Origin: Phycisphaerales bacterium UBA2396
Lineage (GTDB): Bacteria > Planctomycetota > Phycisphaerae > Phycisphaerales > UBA1924
Assembly (NCBI GenBank): GCA_002343325.1
Contig: DDSG01000019.1
Span: forward strand, 1 to 22,795
DNA: 22,795 nt
Reading direction: 5' to 3'
Shown here: one piece after another, positions 13,583-21,963 of the stretch
Position numbering within the stretch: position 1 is the first letter of the stretch
Layout of the letters: each line of letters begins with the position of its first letter
Notes under the pieces: model-generated
The model's input: only the letters and a program-made list of their open reading frames with translations
What the model was told of the DNA's origin: nothing
Database searches by the model: none
Made by a program: the position numbers and the translations under genes

Positions 13583-14023
13583 TCACTTCGATCCGCTCGC
13601 GCCATGGGGTTGCGGATCGTACTTCACACGCACGACCGACCCCGCTGGCGGCAAGCCCGGAAACCGCACGGCATAGGTCGCGTGGTTTTCCGACGACGAC
13701 CTTGGCCCGCGGTACTGACCCCGGGGACCGACCGGCATCGGAGCCTGCGGCATCCGGTAGTTAACCGACGCGTCGTACACGACTGCTCCGTCGGGGCCAA
13801 CCACCTGAATATCGACGTGTCCTCCCTTGCGCACCTCGGAGGAGTCCATCTGCCCCTTCACGACGAGTTCGCCCTCCTGCTCGTACACCTCCGGCGGATG
13901 GGCAAGCGATGCGGTTAGCGTGGGCTGAAGGGACAGATAGCCGGTCTTGACGAGGTCTGTGCGGTTGCTGGCACAGCCGGAGAGGATGGAGACGATGACG
14001 AGAAGCGGGATCAGTTGACGCAT
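13583..14023 (-). CDS. Lipoprotein of the metal-efflux cluster
   Basis: 146 residues from the ATG at 14023, which has AGGAGCT about six bases upstream; the frame is open to 14095 without a better start. The N-terminus is a lipoprotein signal (hydrophobic stretch, then L-S-G-C with Cys near residue 18). The mature part is strand-rich. V-Y-E-Q-E-G-E-L-V-V-K-G and G-H-V-D-I-Q-V-V-G-P-D-G-A-V-V-Y-D suggest an immunoglobulin-like fold. A Pro/Arg/Gly-rich loop and a final strand pair (V-V-R-V-K-Y) follow. It has no His/Cys metal cluster. Its place between the periplasmic His-rich protein and the ATPase suggests an envelope accessory role in metal resistance; the function is not known. Confidence 0.8.
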   Translation of the reverse strand: MRQLIPLLVIVSILSGCASNRTDLVKTGYLSLQPTLTASLAHPPEVYEQEGELVVKGQMDSSEVRKGGHVDIQVVGPDGAVVYDASVNYRMPQAPMPVGPRGQYRGPRSSSENHATYAVRFPGLPPAGSVVRVKYDPQPHGASGSK

Positions 14024-14101
14024 GTTGAGCTCCTGATTCGAGGAATGCCCGGGCCTGGGCGGTGGCCCCGGACCGGGCGTGATGTCGCCTGGCATTCGAG
14101 G

Positions 14102-14401
14102 TCACTTGCTTTTCGCGGGCTTGGCGTGGTCGTGCCCGTCGCCTTCCTTGTGGTCGTGGTCGTCGTGGCCCTTGGCCTTGCACTCCTTGCACTCGCCGTG
14201 GGCGACGACGCGAAGGGACGTGCCCTCGCGGACCCACAGATGCGCGCCGTCCTCGCCGTCGGCGGTGACGAAATACTGAGGCTCCGACTTCACAGGCTGG
14301 CTCGCGCCCTGGCCCATCATGACCGCGGCGAGGGCGGTGAGGCCAACGCCCGCGGCGAGGCCGAAGAGCATGGGCTTGGAACGGGGATTGGACTGGTTCA
14401 T
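14102..14401 (-). CDS. Membrane-anchored or secreted His/Cys-rich small protein
   Basis: 99 residues. One hydrophobic segment (about 11-31) serves as signal peptide or anchor. The exported part begins with Q-Y-F-V-T-A-D-G-E and continues with W-V-R-E-G-T-S-L-R-V-V-A-H-G-E-C-K-E-C-K, giving a C-x-x-C pair. The tail alternates His and Asp (H-D-D-H-D-H-K-E-G-D-G-H-D-H). This suits binding of Zn, Ni or Cu in the periplasm, and similar His/Asp runs appear in the adaptor and pump of the same cluster. It may buffer metal or hand it to the RND pump. GGAG lies eight bases before the ATG. No named family is recognised. Confidence 0.8.
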   Translation of the reverse strand: MNQSNPRSKPMLFGLAAGVGLTALAAVMMGQGASQPVKSEPQYFVTADGEDGAHLWVREGTSLRVVAHGECKECKAKGHDDHDHKEGDGHDHAKPAKSK

Positions 14402-14479
14402 TGAAGGACTCCATTCTGAACGGAAGACACGGGCTGGATCGCCGGATGCTCGCGGGGCACACGCCCTTGAGTTCGGCGG

Positions 14480-17400
14480 TCACGACTTGGGATCGACTTT
14501 CGCATCCGCCGACGGCGCGTTGGTGAGCGGCGGGGGCGGCGGTGTAGGGGCGGGGCTGGCGGTTGCCGTAGGCTGCGTCGCATGGCCGCGGCTGTCACTT
14601 GACTGCTCCGTCGGGACCACCGCACCGCCCGCGAGCGCAGGGGTCGGCTCGTTCTGCTCCCACACTTCGGGCCTGGGGCCGGGCAGGCCGTCCTTGCTGG
14701 TGCCGGTGAAGATGCGGTAGAGGGCGGGGAGGACGATGAGCGTGAGCAGCGTGCTGGAGATCAGGCCGCCGATCACCACAGTCGCCAGCGGCCTCTGCAC
14801 CTCCGAGCCGGTGCCGCGCGCCAGCGCCATCGGCACGAACCCGAGCGAGGCGACCAGGGCGGTCATGAGCACCGGCCGCAGGCGCGTGATCGACCCGTGG
14901 ATGATCGCGTCCTCGAGCCGCTCGCCCTTCTCCCGCAGCTGGTTGATGAAGATGATCATGACCAGCCCGTTGAGCACGGCGACGCCCGAGAGGGCGATGA
15001 ACCCGACGGCCGCCGAGATCGAGAAGGGCATGCCGCGCGCCCACAGCGCGACGACTCCCCCTGTCAGCCCCAGCGGGACGGCCGCGAAAACCAGGAGCGA
15101 GTACTTGAAGCTCTTGAAGGTGGCAAAGAGCAGGAGCAGGATCAGCAGGAAGCAGATCGGTACGACGATCGTGAGCCGCTCCTTGGCCGCGACGAGGTTC
15201 TCGTACTGGCCGCCCCACACCAGCCACTGGCCGGCGGGGAGGCTCACCTGCGACATCCGCGTCTGAGCCTCGGCCACGAAGGATCCGAGGTCGCGGCCTC
15301 GGACGTTGCACTGGACGACGATCCGCCGCTTTCCGTTCTCGCGGCTGATCTGGTTGACGCCCTCGGCGATCTCGACCCGCGCCACCGCGCCCAGGGGGAC
15401 GAAGCCCATCTCTTGCTGACCCTGCAACAAGCCCGTGCCGCCGTCGATGCTGGCGACCTGCACGGCGGATCTGACTTCCCCCTCGCCGCGCGGGAGCGGG
15501 ATCGGCAGACGCTCCAGCATGTCGATCTTGCCGCGCAGGTCGTCGGGCAGGCGCACGACCAGGTCGAAGCGGCGGTCGCCCTCGAAGACGAGCCCCGCCT
15601 CGCGGCCCCCCATCGCCACCGCGACGACGTCCTGCACATCCGAGACGTTCAGGCCGTAGCGGGCCAGAGCGGCGCGGTCCGGCTCGACGGTCATCACGGG
15701 CAGACCCTCGGTCTGCTCGACTTTGGCGTCGGCCACGCCGGGGACGGACTGCAGCGTCGCCAGCACGCTGGCGGCGGTCTTCTGCATGGCCGCGAAGTCG
15801 TCGCCGTAGACCTTGACGGCGACATCGCCGCGCACGCCCGAGATCAGTTCGTTGAAGCGCATCTGGATGGGCTGCGTGAACTCGTAGTTGTTGCCCGGGA
15901 CGGTCTGGAGCGTGAGTTCCAGCAGCTTGATGACCTTGCCCTTGTGGCCCTCGGGGGGCGGGCCGTGGTCGTGGCCGTCTTTCTCGCCCCCGTGCCCGTG
16001 GCCTTCCTCGCCGCCCCCGTGCGCGCCCATCCTCTCCAACGCTTCGGTCCTCTCGGCGATGAGCGCGTCGAGTTCCGCCTCGCTCCGCCACTGGCTCTTG
16101 TCCTTCAGGATGATGAACGTATCGGAGACGTTGGGGGGCATCGGGTCCGACGCCAGTTCCGCCGTGCCCGTCTTGGAATAGACGAACGCGACCTCGGGGA
16201 ACGCCGACACCGCCTTCTCCACGTCGTACTGCATCTTCTGCGACTGCGTGATGCCGGTGGAGGCGATGCGCATGGCGTGCATCGCGATGTCCTTCTCATC
16301 GAGCGTGGGCACGAACTCCTGCCCGAGCCGCGTGAACAGGGCCAGCGAGCCGAGGAACGCGACCACCGCGCCGATCACCACCGCGTAGCGGAGCCTGACC
16401 GCCCAGCGGACCACCGGCTCGTACGCCTTCTTGGCCCAGCGGATCAGGAACATGTCCTTCTCCGTCACCTTGCCGGTGATGCACAGGGCGACCATCGCGG
16501 GGATGAAGGTCAGGGAAAGGATGAAGGCCGCGATGAGGGCGAGGATGACCGTCAGGGCCATCGGATGGAACATCTTGCCCTCGACGCCCGAGAGTGCGAG
16601 GATGGGGAAGTAGACCGTGATGATGATCGCCTCGCCGAAGGCGGTGGCCTTGCGGACCTCCTTGCTGGCGTCGAAGACGATGTGCAGGCGCTCCTGGAGC
16701 GTCAGCAGTCGTCCCTTGTGGTGTTGCTCCTCGGCCAGCCGCCGCAGGCAGTTCTCGACGATGATGACCGCGCCGTCCACGATCAGGCCGAAGTCGATTG
16801 CGCCCAGGGACATGAGGTTGCCGCTCACGCGCGTCTGCACCATGCCGGTCGCGGTCATCAGCATCGACAGCGGGATCGCCAGCCCGCAGATGATCGCCGC
16901 CCGCCAGTTTCCCAGCAGCAGCAGCAGGACCACGATCACCAGGATCGCGCCCTCGAGCAGGTTCTTCTTGACCGTTGAGATGGTCGCGTCCACCAGTTTG
17001 GTCCGGTTCAGGACCGTCTTGGCCTTGATTCCTGTTGGGAGCGAGCGCTGAATGTCGGTCATCTTGGCGTCTACCGCGGCGGCCACGGTGCGGCTGTTGG
17101 CACCGATGAGCATGATCGCCGTGCCCACCACCACGTCTTCGCCGTTCTCGCTGGCCGAGCCGGTGCGCAGCTCGCGCCCCAGACCCACGCCGTTGGCACC
17201 GACGACATCGCGCACGTACACCGGCACGCCGTTCCGGCTGCCGATCACGATGCTCTCGATCTCCTCGATGGTCTGGATGCGGCCCGTGGCGCGGACGAGG
17301 TAGCTCTCCCCCTTGTGCTCGACGTACCCCGCGCCGGTGGAGACGTTGTTCTTCTCCAGCGCCTCGATCACGTCGTGGAAGGTGAGCCCGTAGGAGACCA

Positions 17401-18079
17401 GTTTCATCGGGTCGGGCTGCACGTGGTACTGCTTGACGAACCCGCCGATAGCGTCCACGCCCGCCACGTCCTTGACGCCCTTGAGCTGCGGGCGGATGAT
17501 CCAGTCCTGCACCTCGCGCAGGTACGAGGCGAGTTCGACGTCGGACCTCAGCCGCCGCCCCTCGGGCGAGAGGTACGAGCCGTCGGACTGCCATCCGACC
17601 TTGCTGTCGGTGATCGACGCGCCCTTGCCGTGGGGGTGCTCGTACTCGACGGTGTACATGTACACCTCGCCCAGCCCCGTGGCGATGGGCCCCATGATCG
17701 TCTCAACGCCCGGCGGCAGCGCGCCCGCCGCCTCGCGGAGGCGCTCGCCCACCTGCTGGCGGGCGAAGTAGATGTCCACGCCGTCCTCGAAGACCGCCGT
17801 CACCTGCGAGAACCCGTTGCGCGACAGCGAGCGGGTGTACTGCAGGCCCGGGATGCCCGCGAGGGCGTTCTCCATCGGGAACGTCACCTGCTGCTCGACC
17901 TCGAAGGGCGACAGGCTCGCCGCGACGGCGTTGATCTGCACCTGGTTGTTGGTGATGTCGGGGACGGCGTCGATGGGGAGCTTCTTGAGCTGAAAGAAGC
18001 CCACGGCCGCGACCACCGCCGTGAGGATCACGACGAGCCAGCGGTTCTTGATCGAGAAGTGGAGGAGGGATTCAAGCAT
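14480..18079 (-). CDS. czcA: HME-RND heavy-metal efflux pump (CzcA type)
   Basis: 1199 residues, an inner-membrane proton-driven RND pump of the heavy-metal family. The N-terminus begins with the first transmembrane helix and the family stretch L-P-I-D-A-V-P-D-I-T-N-N-Q-V-Q. Helix 4 carries D-F-G-L-I-V-D-G-A-V-I-I-V-E-N near residue 430, the CzcA-like Asp/Asp/Glu pattern of Zn/Co/Cd/Ni pumps rather than the CusA pattern. It is about 150 residues longer than usual. Part of the excess is a His/Gly/Glu-rich insertion at about 680-715 in the second periplasmic loop; the rest is a Pro/Thr-rich C-terminal tail of about 80 residues. GGAG precedes the ATG. It lies 30 bases after the adaptor gene, in the usual C-B-A order. 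Confidence 0.95.
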   Translation of the reverse strand: MLESLLHFSIKNRWLVVILTAVVAAVGFFQLKKLPIDAVPDITNNQVQINAVAASLSPFEVEQQVTFPMENALAGIPGLQYTRSLSRNGFSQVTAVFEDGVDIYFARQQVGERLREAAGALPPGVETIMGPIATGLGEVYMYTVEYEHPHGKGASITDSKVGWQSDGSYLSPEGRRLRSDVELASYLREVQDWIIRPQLKGVKDVAGVDAIGGFVKQYHVQPDPMKLVSYGLTFHDVIEALEKNNVSTGAGYVEHKGESYLVRATGRIQTIEEIESIVIGSRNGVPVYVRDVVGANGVGLGRELRTGSASENGEDVVVGTAIMLIGANSRTVAAAVDAKMTDIQRSLPTGIKAKTVLNRTKLVDATISTVKKNLLEGAILVIVVLLLLLGNWRAAIICGLAIPLSMLMTATGMVQTRVSGNLMSLGAIDFGLIVDGAVIIVENCLRRLAEEQHHKGRLLTLQERLHIVFDASKEVRKATAFGEAIIITVYFPILALSGVEGKMFHPMALTVILALIAAFILSLTFIPAMVALCITGKVTEKDMFLIRWAKKAYEPVVRWAVRLRYAVVIGAVVAFLGSLALFTRLGQEFVPTLDEKDIAMHAMRIASTGITQSQKMQYDVEKAVSAFPEVAFVYSKTGTAELASDPMPPNVSDTFIILKDKSQWRSEAELDALIAERTEALERMGAHGGGEEGHGHGGEKDGHDHGPPPEGHKGKVIKLLELTLQTVPGNNYEFTQPIQMRFNELISGVRGDVAVKVYGDDFAAMQKTAASVLATLQSVPGVADAKVEQTEGLPVMTVEPDRAALARYGLNVSDVQDVVAVAMGGREAGLVFEGDRRFDLVVRLPDDLRGKIDMLERLPIPLPRGEGEVRSAVQVASIDGGTGLLQGQQEMGFVPLGAVARVEIAEGVNQISRENGKRRIVVQCNVRGRDLGSFVAEAQTRMSQVSLPAGQWLVWGGQYENLVAAKERLTIVVPICFLLILLLLFATFKSFKYSLLVFAAVPLGLTGGVVALWARGMPFSISAAVGFIALSGVAVLNGLVMIIFINQLREKGERLEDAIIHGSITRLRPVLMTALVASLGFVPMALARGTGSEVQRPLATVVIGGLISSTLLTLIVLPALYRIFTGTSKDGLPGPRPEVWEQNEPTPALAGGAVVPTEQSSDSRGHATQPTATASPAPTPPPPPLTNAPSADAKVDPKS

Positions 18080-18109
18080 GGGGTGGGGCTCCTATTGCGG
18101 CGACGTGGT

Positions 18110-19492
18110 TTAGTGCTCGTGCGCCGCGGAGCCCTTGCCGAGCTCTGCCTTGAGGATGAACGTGCCGGCGATGACGAACCGCTCGCCCTCAACCAGGCCG
18201 GAGTGGATGGGGACGAGGCCGCCCACGGGCTTGCCGACCGTCACGGCCCGCTTGGCGAAGGTGTTGAGTTCGTTGGCGACGGGGACGAAGACGGCGGGGC
18301 CTCCCTCGACGGTCTGGATCGCTTCATCGGGCACGGCGACCGTCGGCGCGGGGTCCGCGCCGCCGGGCATCGACGCGACGATCTCGGCCTGCGCGAACAT
18401 GCCGGGCTTCAGTGTCAGCCCGCCATCGAGCGACGCGGGCACGTCGATCCGCACCTGGGCCGTGCGCGTGGTCGGGTCCACCAAAGGGGCGATGAACGAA
18501 ACGGTGCCCTCGAACCTCGGAGTGGCGGCGCGGTCGCTTTGGCCCGTCGCCGAGCCGATCGTGATCCAGGCCTTCGCGCCCACGGCGATGCCCGTCAGTT
18601 TGGCCTCGGGCACGTCGGCCAGCACCCAGAGCAGGCGCGTGTCGGCCAGGATCATCAGCGCCTCGCGGTCGGGGCCGACCAGTTCGCCAAGCGTCACCTC
18701 GCGCTGGACGACCTGCCCATCGATCGCCGCCTTGATCGCGTGGCGGGGCGCGATCTCGCCGGTGCTGGCGAGCGTCGCGACGTCCTCCTGTTTCATGCCC
18801 AATAGGTGCAGGCGGTTCTCGGAGGCCGTCACCGCGGCTTCGGCCGCCTTCACGTTTGCGATCGCCGCCTTGTGCTCGGCTTCGCGGCGCTGCACCTCGG
18901 TGAGCGAGATGCCCTGGGACTGCTCGTACAGCCCCTTGGCCCGCTCCCAGGCAACCTTTGTGAGTTCGACGGCGGGCCCCGCCGTGAGCACGGCGGTCCG
19001 CTTTTGGAGGTAGTCGGCTTGGGCCTCGCCGAGTTCGGGGCTCTCGATGATGACCAGTTCCTGCCCGGCCTTGACCGTCTCGCCGAGGCGAACCTTGACC
19101 TCGACGGCACGCCCCCGCAGCGGCGAGCCCACGTGGGCCATCGCTTCGGTGTTGAAGGCGACGCGCGCGGGCGTGACCACGGTGGGCTTGAGGACCCAGA
19201 ACTGCGCGGCCTCGTCCTTTACGCCGTAGCGCTCGACCGCCTCCGCTGTGAGTGTGACCTCGTCGGCGTGGGCGCCTCCGCCTTCCTCGTGACCGCCCTC
19301 GCCGTGGTCGTGACCGGCGTGATCGTCGGCCTTGCCCTGGGGCTTGGCACCGTGGTCATGCCCGTCCCCTTCGGAGTGCTTCTTGCACCCGCCGAGGAGA
19401 GTGATCGCTGCGATGGCGATGGCGAGCGCCGCCGATGCCGCGAAAGGCCTGTGTCGGCTTGCGGGGGCACTGATGTGTGGAAGTGTGTTCAT
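18110..19492 (-). CDS. czcB: RND periplasmic adaptor (CzcB type)
   Basis: About 460 residues, the membrane-fusion subunit that links the RND pump to the outer-membrane channel. A signal peptide ends in L-L-G-G-C with Cys near 36, so it is probably a lipoprotein. Residues 37-75 are His/Asp/Gly-rich, a presumed metal-binding arm. Next come a lipoyl-like strand region (G-S-P-L-R-G-R-A-V-E-V-K-V-R-L-G-E-T-V), a helical hairpin with L-G-E-A-Q-A-D-Y-L-Q-K-R, a second lipoyl half (A-I-D-G-Q-V-V-Q-R-E-V) and the barrel and proximal domains (P-A-S-L-D-G-G-L-T-L-K-P-G-M-F). The ATG at 19492 is chosen because signal peptide and lipobox follow. The frame stays open to 19669, into the previous gene, which is unlikely. 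Confidence 0.93.
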   Translation of the reverse strand: MNTLPHISAPASRHRPFAASAALAIAIAAITLLGGCKKHSEGDGHDHGAKPQGKADDHAGHDHGEGGHEEGGGAHADEVTLTAEAVERYGVKDEAAQFWVLKPTVVTPARVAFNTEAMAHVGSPLRGRAVEVKVRLGETVKAGQELVIIESPELGEAQADYLQKRTAVLTAGPAVELTKVAWERAKGLYEQSQGISLTEVQRREAEHKAAIANVKAAEAAVTASENRLHLLGMKQEDVATLASTGEIAPRHAIKAAIDGQVVQREVTLGELVGPDREALMILADTRLLWVLADVPEAKLTGIAVGAKAWITIGSATGQSDRAATPRFEGTVSFIAPLVDPTTRTAQVRIDVPASLDGGLTLKPGMFAQAEIVASMPGGADPAPTVAVPDEAIQTVEGGPAVFVPVANELNTFAKRAVTVGKPVGGLVPIHSGLVEGERFVIAGTFILKAELGKGSAAHEH

Positions 19493-19556
19493 GGTTGATC
19501 TCTGGTGATGGCGACTGGATGATGCTGGGGGGGACCGGACGGGAGTGACGAGGGAA

Positions 19557-21002
19557 TCAGGGTTGGGGACGCGGGGCCGAAGCGGTCCCCTGGCCTGGAA
19601 CTTGGCCGGACGGCAGGGACTGCGGTGGCGGAGAAGTCGTGAGCGTCGAAGCGACGCCGGGTCCGCCAACGGCCCGCTGCAACCGGACCAGCGCCGTCGC
19701 CGCCTGTCGCTCGACCTCGATGGCCCTCGCCTGTGTCAGCCGAAGGTCCTGCTCGGCCAGGAACAGGGCCGTCACGTCGCTCTGGCCGGCGCGGAACGCG
19801 GCCTCGGCGAGCTGGCGGCGTGACTCCTGCAAGGGGATCAGCTCGTTTCGGATGCGCTCGAGGTTGGCGCTGCTCGCGGAGAGGGTCTGGTACGCGAGGC
19901 GAACTTCCTCGACGACCTTGCGGCGAGCGAGCGTGAGGTCGTGACGAGCCTCGAGCTGCTCGGCGGTGACTCGGGCTCTGCGTGCCTGCCCCATATCGAA
20001 GATCGGCACTGGAGTGGAGACGGAGGGACCGGCGAACAACTCGTCGTCGCGCTGTGCATCCACTCCGACACCTGCGCTTTCCCAGGGCAGGAGCCGCGCG
20101 AGTGCCTCTTCATCGCCAAGCGCGAGGAGTCTCCATGCGATCGACTGGATCTCGGGACGACGCTGGAGGGCCGTGTCAACCCACCGCACCTCGGGTTGGA
20201 GTTCAGTCGTCGGCGAGGTCCAGGCATCGAGCGTCCATGTGGCGGCCGAGGAGGGCTGGCCGATCAAGCGGGCAAGGCGAACGCGCTCTTCCCGTTCGGC
20301 GAGGACAGCCTGATCGATATCCACGCGGAGTTCGACCACCTGCGCTTGCAGGGTCGCGAGATCACTGCGTGTTCCCTCTCCGGCGTCCAGCCTGGACTTG
20401 GCTACACCAACCAGTTTCTCGAGCAAGGCCAGACGGTCGCGGAGCAGCGGAACGAGCTCAGCCGAAGCCTGCGCGGCCGCGTACCGCTCCTGCAACTCGC
20501 TCGCGACGTCGATGGCGACGGTGACCGCCTCCGCCGCAGCCTGTCGCAGCTTGTTGTCGGCGGCGCTGGAGCGCCGGGGGATCTGCAGCGCCTGCACGAA
20601 ATCCTGGGTGAGTGACGCCTCGATCTGAGGCTTGCCCGGTCCCCAGCGCAGCACGAAGTTGAGCACCGGATTCGGCAGCAGACGCGACTGGTCTGCGTCG
20701 GCCATCGCGATCCGGACGCGGGCCATCGCCGCTTGGACACCGGGGTCGGTGGTGACCGCTCGGCGGAGAGCCTCCGCCAAGCTCAGCGAAGCGTCGATGG
20801 CGGCAGGCTCGTCGAGCGGGGCCCCTTCCGGACCAATGGCGATGAACTCGATGGGCGCGGAGAGCCCGGCGGCGTTCGCCGCCTCGCGGGACGCGTCGAT
20901 GTCGGCCCGGGGGGTGGATTGGCAGCCGACCATCGCTGTCGTGGCAATGGTCATCGCCAGGCCTAATCCGACACGGCAGACGTTCGATGAATGAATGTGC
21001 AT
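19557..21002 (-). CDS. czcC: Outer-membrane efflux channel (TolC/CzcC type)
   Basis: About 481 residues, the outer-membrane factor of the tripartite pump. The N-terminal signal ends in A-M-V-G-C with Cys near 27, so it is probably lipidated. Two outer-membrane-efflux repeats follow. The first has S-L-A-E-A-L-R-R-A-V-T-T-D-P-G-V-Q-A-A-M-A-R-V. The second has A-L-Q-R-R-P-E-I-Q-S-I-A-W-R-L-L-A and the helix R-R-Q-L-A-E-A-A-F-R-A-G-Q-S-D. Both ends of the family are present, so it is not truncated; the C-terminal 35 residues are Pro/Ser/Gln-rich. Start choice is unsure: ATG at 21002 or 21017, or the longer 21071. The ribosome site is weak for all. It is the first of the three pump genes, 64 bases before the adaptor. 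Confidence 0.92.
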   Translation of the reverse strand: MHIHSSNVCRVGLGLAMTIATTAMVGCQSTPRADIDASREAANAAGLSAPIEFIAIGPEGAPLDEPAAIDASLSLAEALRRAVTTDPGVQAAMARVRIAMADADQSRLLPNPVLNFVLRWGPGKPQIEASLTQDFVQALQIPRRSSAADNKLRQAAAEAVTVAIDVASELQERYAAAQASAELVPLLRDRLALLEKLVGVAKSRLDAGEGTRSDLATLQAQVVELRVDIDQAVLAEREERVRLARLIGQPSSAATWTLDAWTSPTTELQPEVRWVDTALQRRPEIQSIAWRLLALGDEEALARLLPWESAGVGVDAQRDDELFAGPSVSTPVPIFDMGQARRARVTAEQLEARHDLTLARRKVVEEVRLAYQTLSASSANLERIRNELIPLQESRRQLAEAAFRAGQSDVTALFLAEQDLRLTQARAIEVERQAATALVRLQRAVGGPGVASTLTTSPPPQSLPSGQVPGQGTASAPRPQP

Positions 21003-21204
21003 TGGATCCGCTTTCATGGATTCGCGAGCGGTCGCTCCGGTCAGGAGGACCCGACGGCGGCGAGTTCCCAAGTCGGGAATCGCAGGGATACCTCGCGTGA
21101 GGGCGACCGCACGGCGGTGGGCCAGGTGGTGTGTTGGAGGGGGGCGTGGCTGGGTCGTCGGGATGCGGTTGGCGGCCGCTTGAGCCGGGGCGCAATGACA
21201 ACCA

Positions 21205-21238
21205 GATCACCTATGCCCGCTGGGCATCAAAGGTGATC
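21205..21238. promoter_or_regulatory. Long inverted repeat between cysteine-rich gene and efflux genes
   Basis: GATCACCT-ATGCCC, a GCT loop, GGGCAT, a three-base bulge and AGGTGATC form 14 pairs. It lies in the 250-base gap before the outer-membrane factor gene, 15 bases after the stop of the cysteine-rich gene. No T-run follows on the minus strand, so it could be an operator, an attenuator or a processing hairpin. It may separate the first gene from the efflux operon. Confidence 0.45.
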
Positions 21239-21252
21239 AAGCCAAATCAAAA

Positions 21253-21705
21253 CTAGACCAAGAGGATGACCGAGCGGAGACGCTCGAGCGAGTCCGGGGG
21301 CCGGTCACGATCGCGGCACGGCTGGAACGAGCGCAGAGGCTCGCTGCAGCTGAGAGCCCAGTGGTCCCAGATGATCGCCACAAGGACGGCGGCGACGACG
21401 GGCACGGGCACGACGTTCGACGGGATCACCTTGGCCGCCGAGGCCTGTGAACCGATCGGCTCATCCTGGCAGGGAGTCGGCGGAGTCGGATCCGACGTGT
21501 GGTCGTCCGCATCCGCGTGCTCCCCCGGATCGACGCACCGTGTCAGGCATGCTCCATCGGCGGACTTCAGACAAGCGAACTCGAACCGGGAGATACCCGA
21601 AGCATCCGTGCACCGCACGCCAAAGGACGCAAAGACCGACTGCCCGAAGCCAAAGGCCACGAGGCAGAGGGTCGCGATCAGGCGTTGGATCCAAGGGTGC
21701 TTCAT
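21253..21705 (-). CDS. Secreted cysteine-rich protein, divergent pair member
   Basis: 150 residues from the ATG at 21705; an in-frame GTG at 21720 abuts a -10-like TATACT and is less likely. The N-terminus (M-K-H-P then a 16-residue hydrophobic stretch) is a signal peptide or anchor. The exported part has Cys at about 32, 45, 53 and 57, an Asp/His/Pro/Thr-rich region with another Cys, a second hydrophobic segment (about 93-108) before W-D-H-W-A-L-S-C, and a conserved-looking end P-P-D-S-L-E-R-L-R-S-V-I-L-L-V. No family is recognised. Its position at the head of a metal-efflux cluster and its Cys/His content suggest metal sensing or binding in the envelope. This is inference. Confidence 0.68.
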   Translation of the reverse strand: MKHPWIQRLIATLCLVAFGFGQSVFASFGVRCTDASGISRFEFACLKSADGACLTRCVDPGEHADADDHTSDPTPPTPCQDEPIGSQASAAKVIPSNVVPVPVVAAVLVAIIWDHWALSCSEPLRSFQPCRDRDRPPDSLERLRSVILLV

Positions 21706-21720
21706 CAGCGTCTGCGTCAC

Positions 21721-21726
21721 AGTATA
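21721..21726 (-). promoter_or_regulatory. -10-like box TATACT (minus)
   Basis: TATACT on the minus strand lies 15 bases before the ATG at 21705, so the transcript would have a very short leader. No good -35 is seen at 16-18 bases upstream. A GTTAAC/GGTTAACC palindrome overlaps its upstream side and could be an operator. Confidence 0.3.
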
Positions 21727-21946
21727 CGGTTAACCGGCACAAAGGTTCGTCACGAGGATATCGGCCATTCTCCCGGTTGGCATCAGTCGCCGCTGGACGG
21801 CTGCGGCAACCTGTTGTTTGGTGCTTGTCTGACTTGCAACGCAGAGGTCAAGCAGTCCGGGGCCCGGACCAACGGTCTCGCGGCCGGCCGTCGCACCAAT
21901 GTGCGTGCACCTTTCCGTGGCGTGAATCCCGTGACTCGTTGGCCGA

Positions 21947-21952
21947 TATACT
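21947..21952 (+). promoter_or_regulatory. -10-like box TATACT (plus)
   Basis: TATACT lies 11 bases before the ATG at 21964, mirroring the box before the divergent gene. No convincing -35 is present. With so little room, the mRNA would be nearly leaderless. Confidence 0.3.
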
Positions 21953-21963
21953 TGGGGCAGCCC

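Noticed and set aside
11918..13918. A 666-codon plus-strand open frame opposite the P-type ATPase and lipoprotein
   Set aside because: It is the complement of clear protein families, is dominated by Arg/His/Asp/Gly as expected for an antisense frame in GC-rich DNA, and has no motif.
14897..16978. A 693-codon plus-strand open frame opposite the RND pump
   Set aside because: Antisense shadow of the CzcA-type gene with the same biased composition and no ribosome site or domain.
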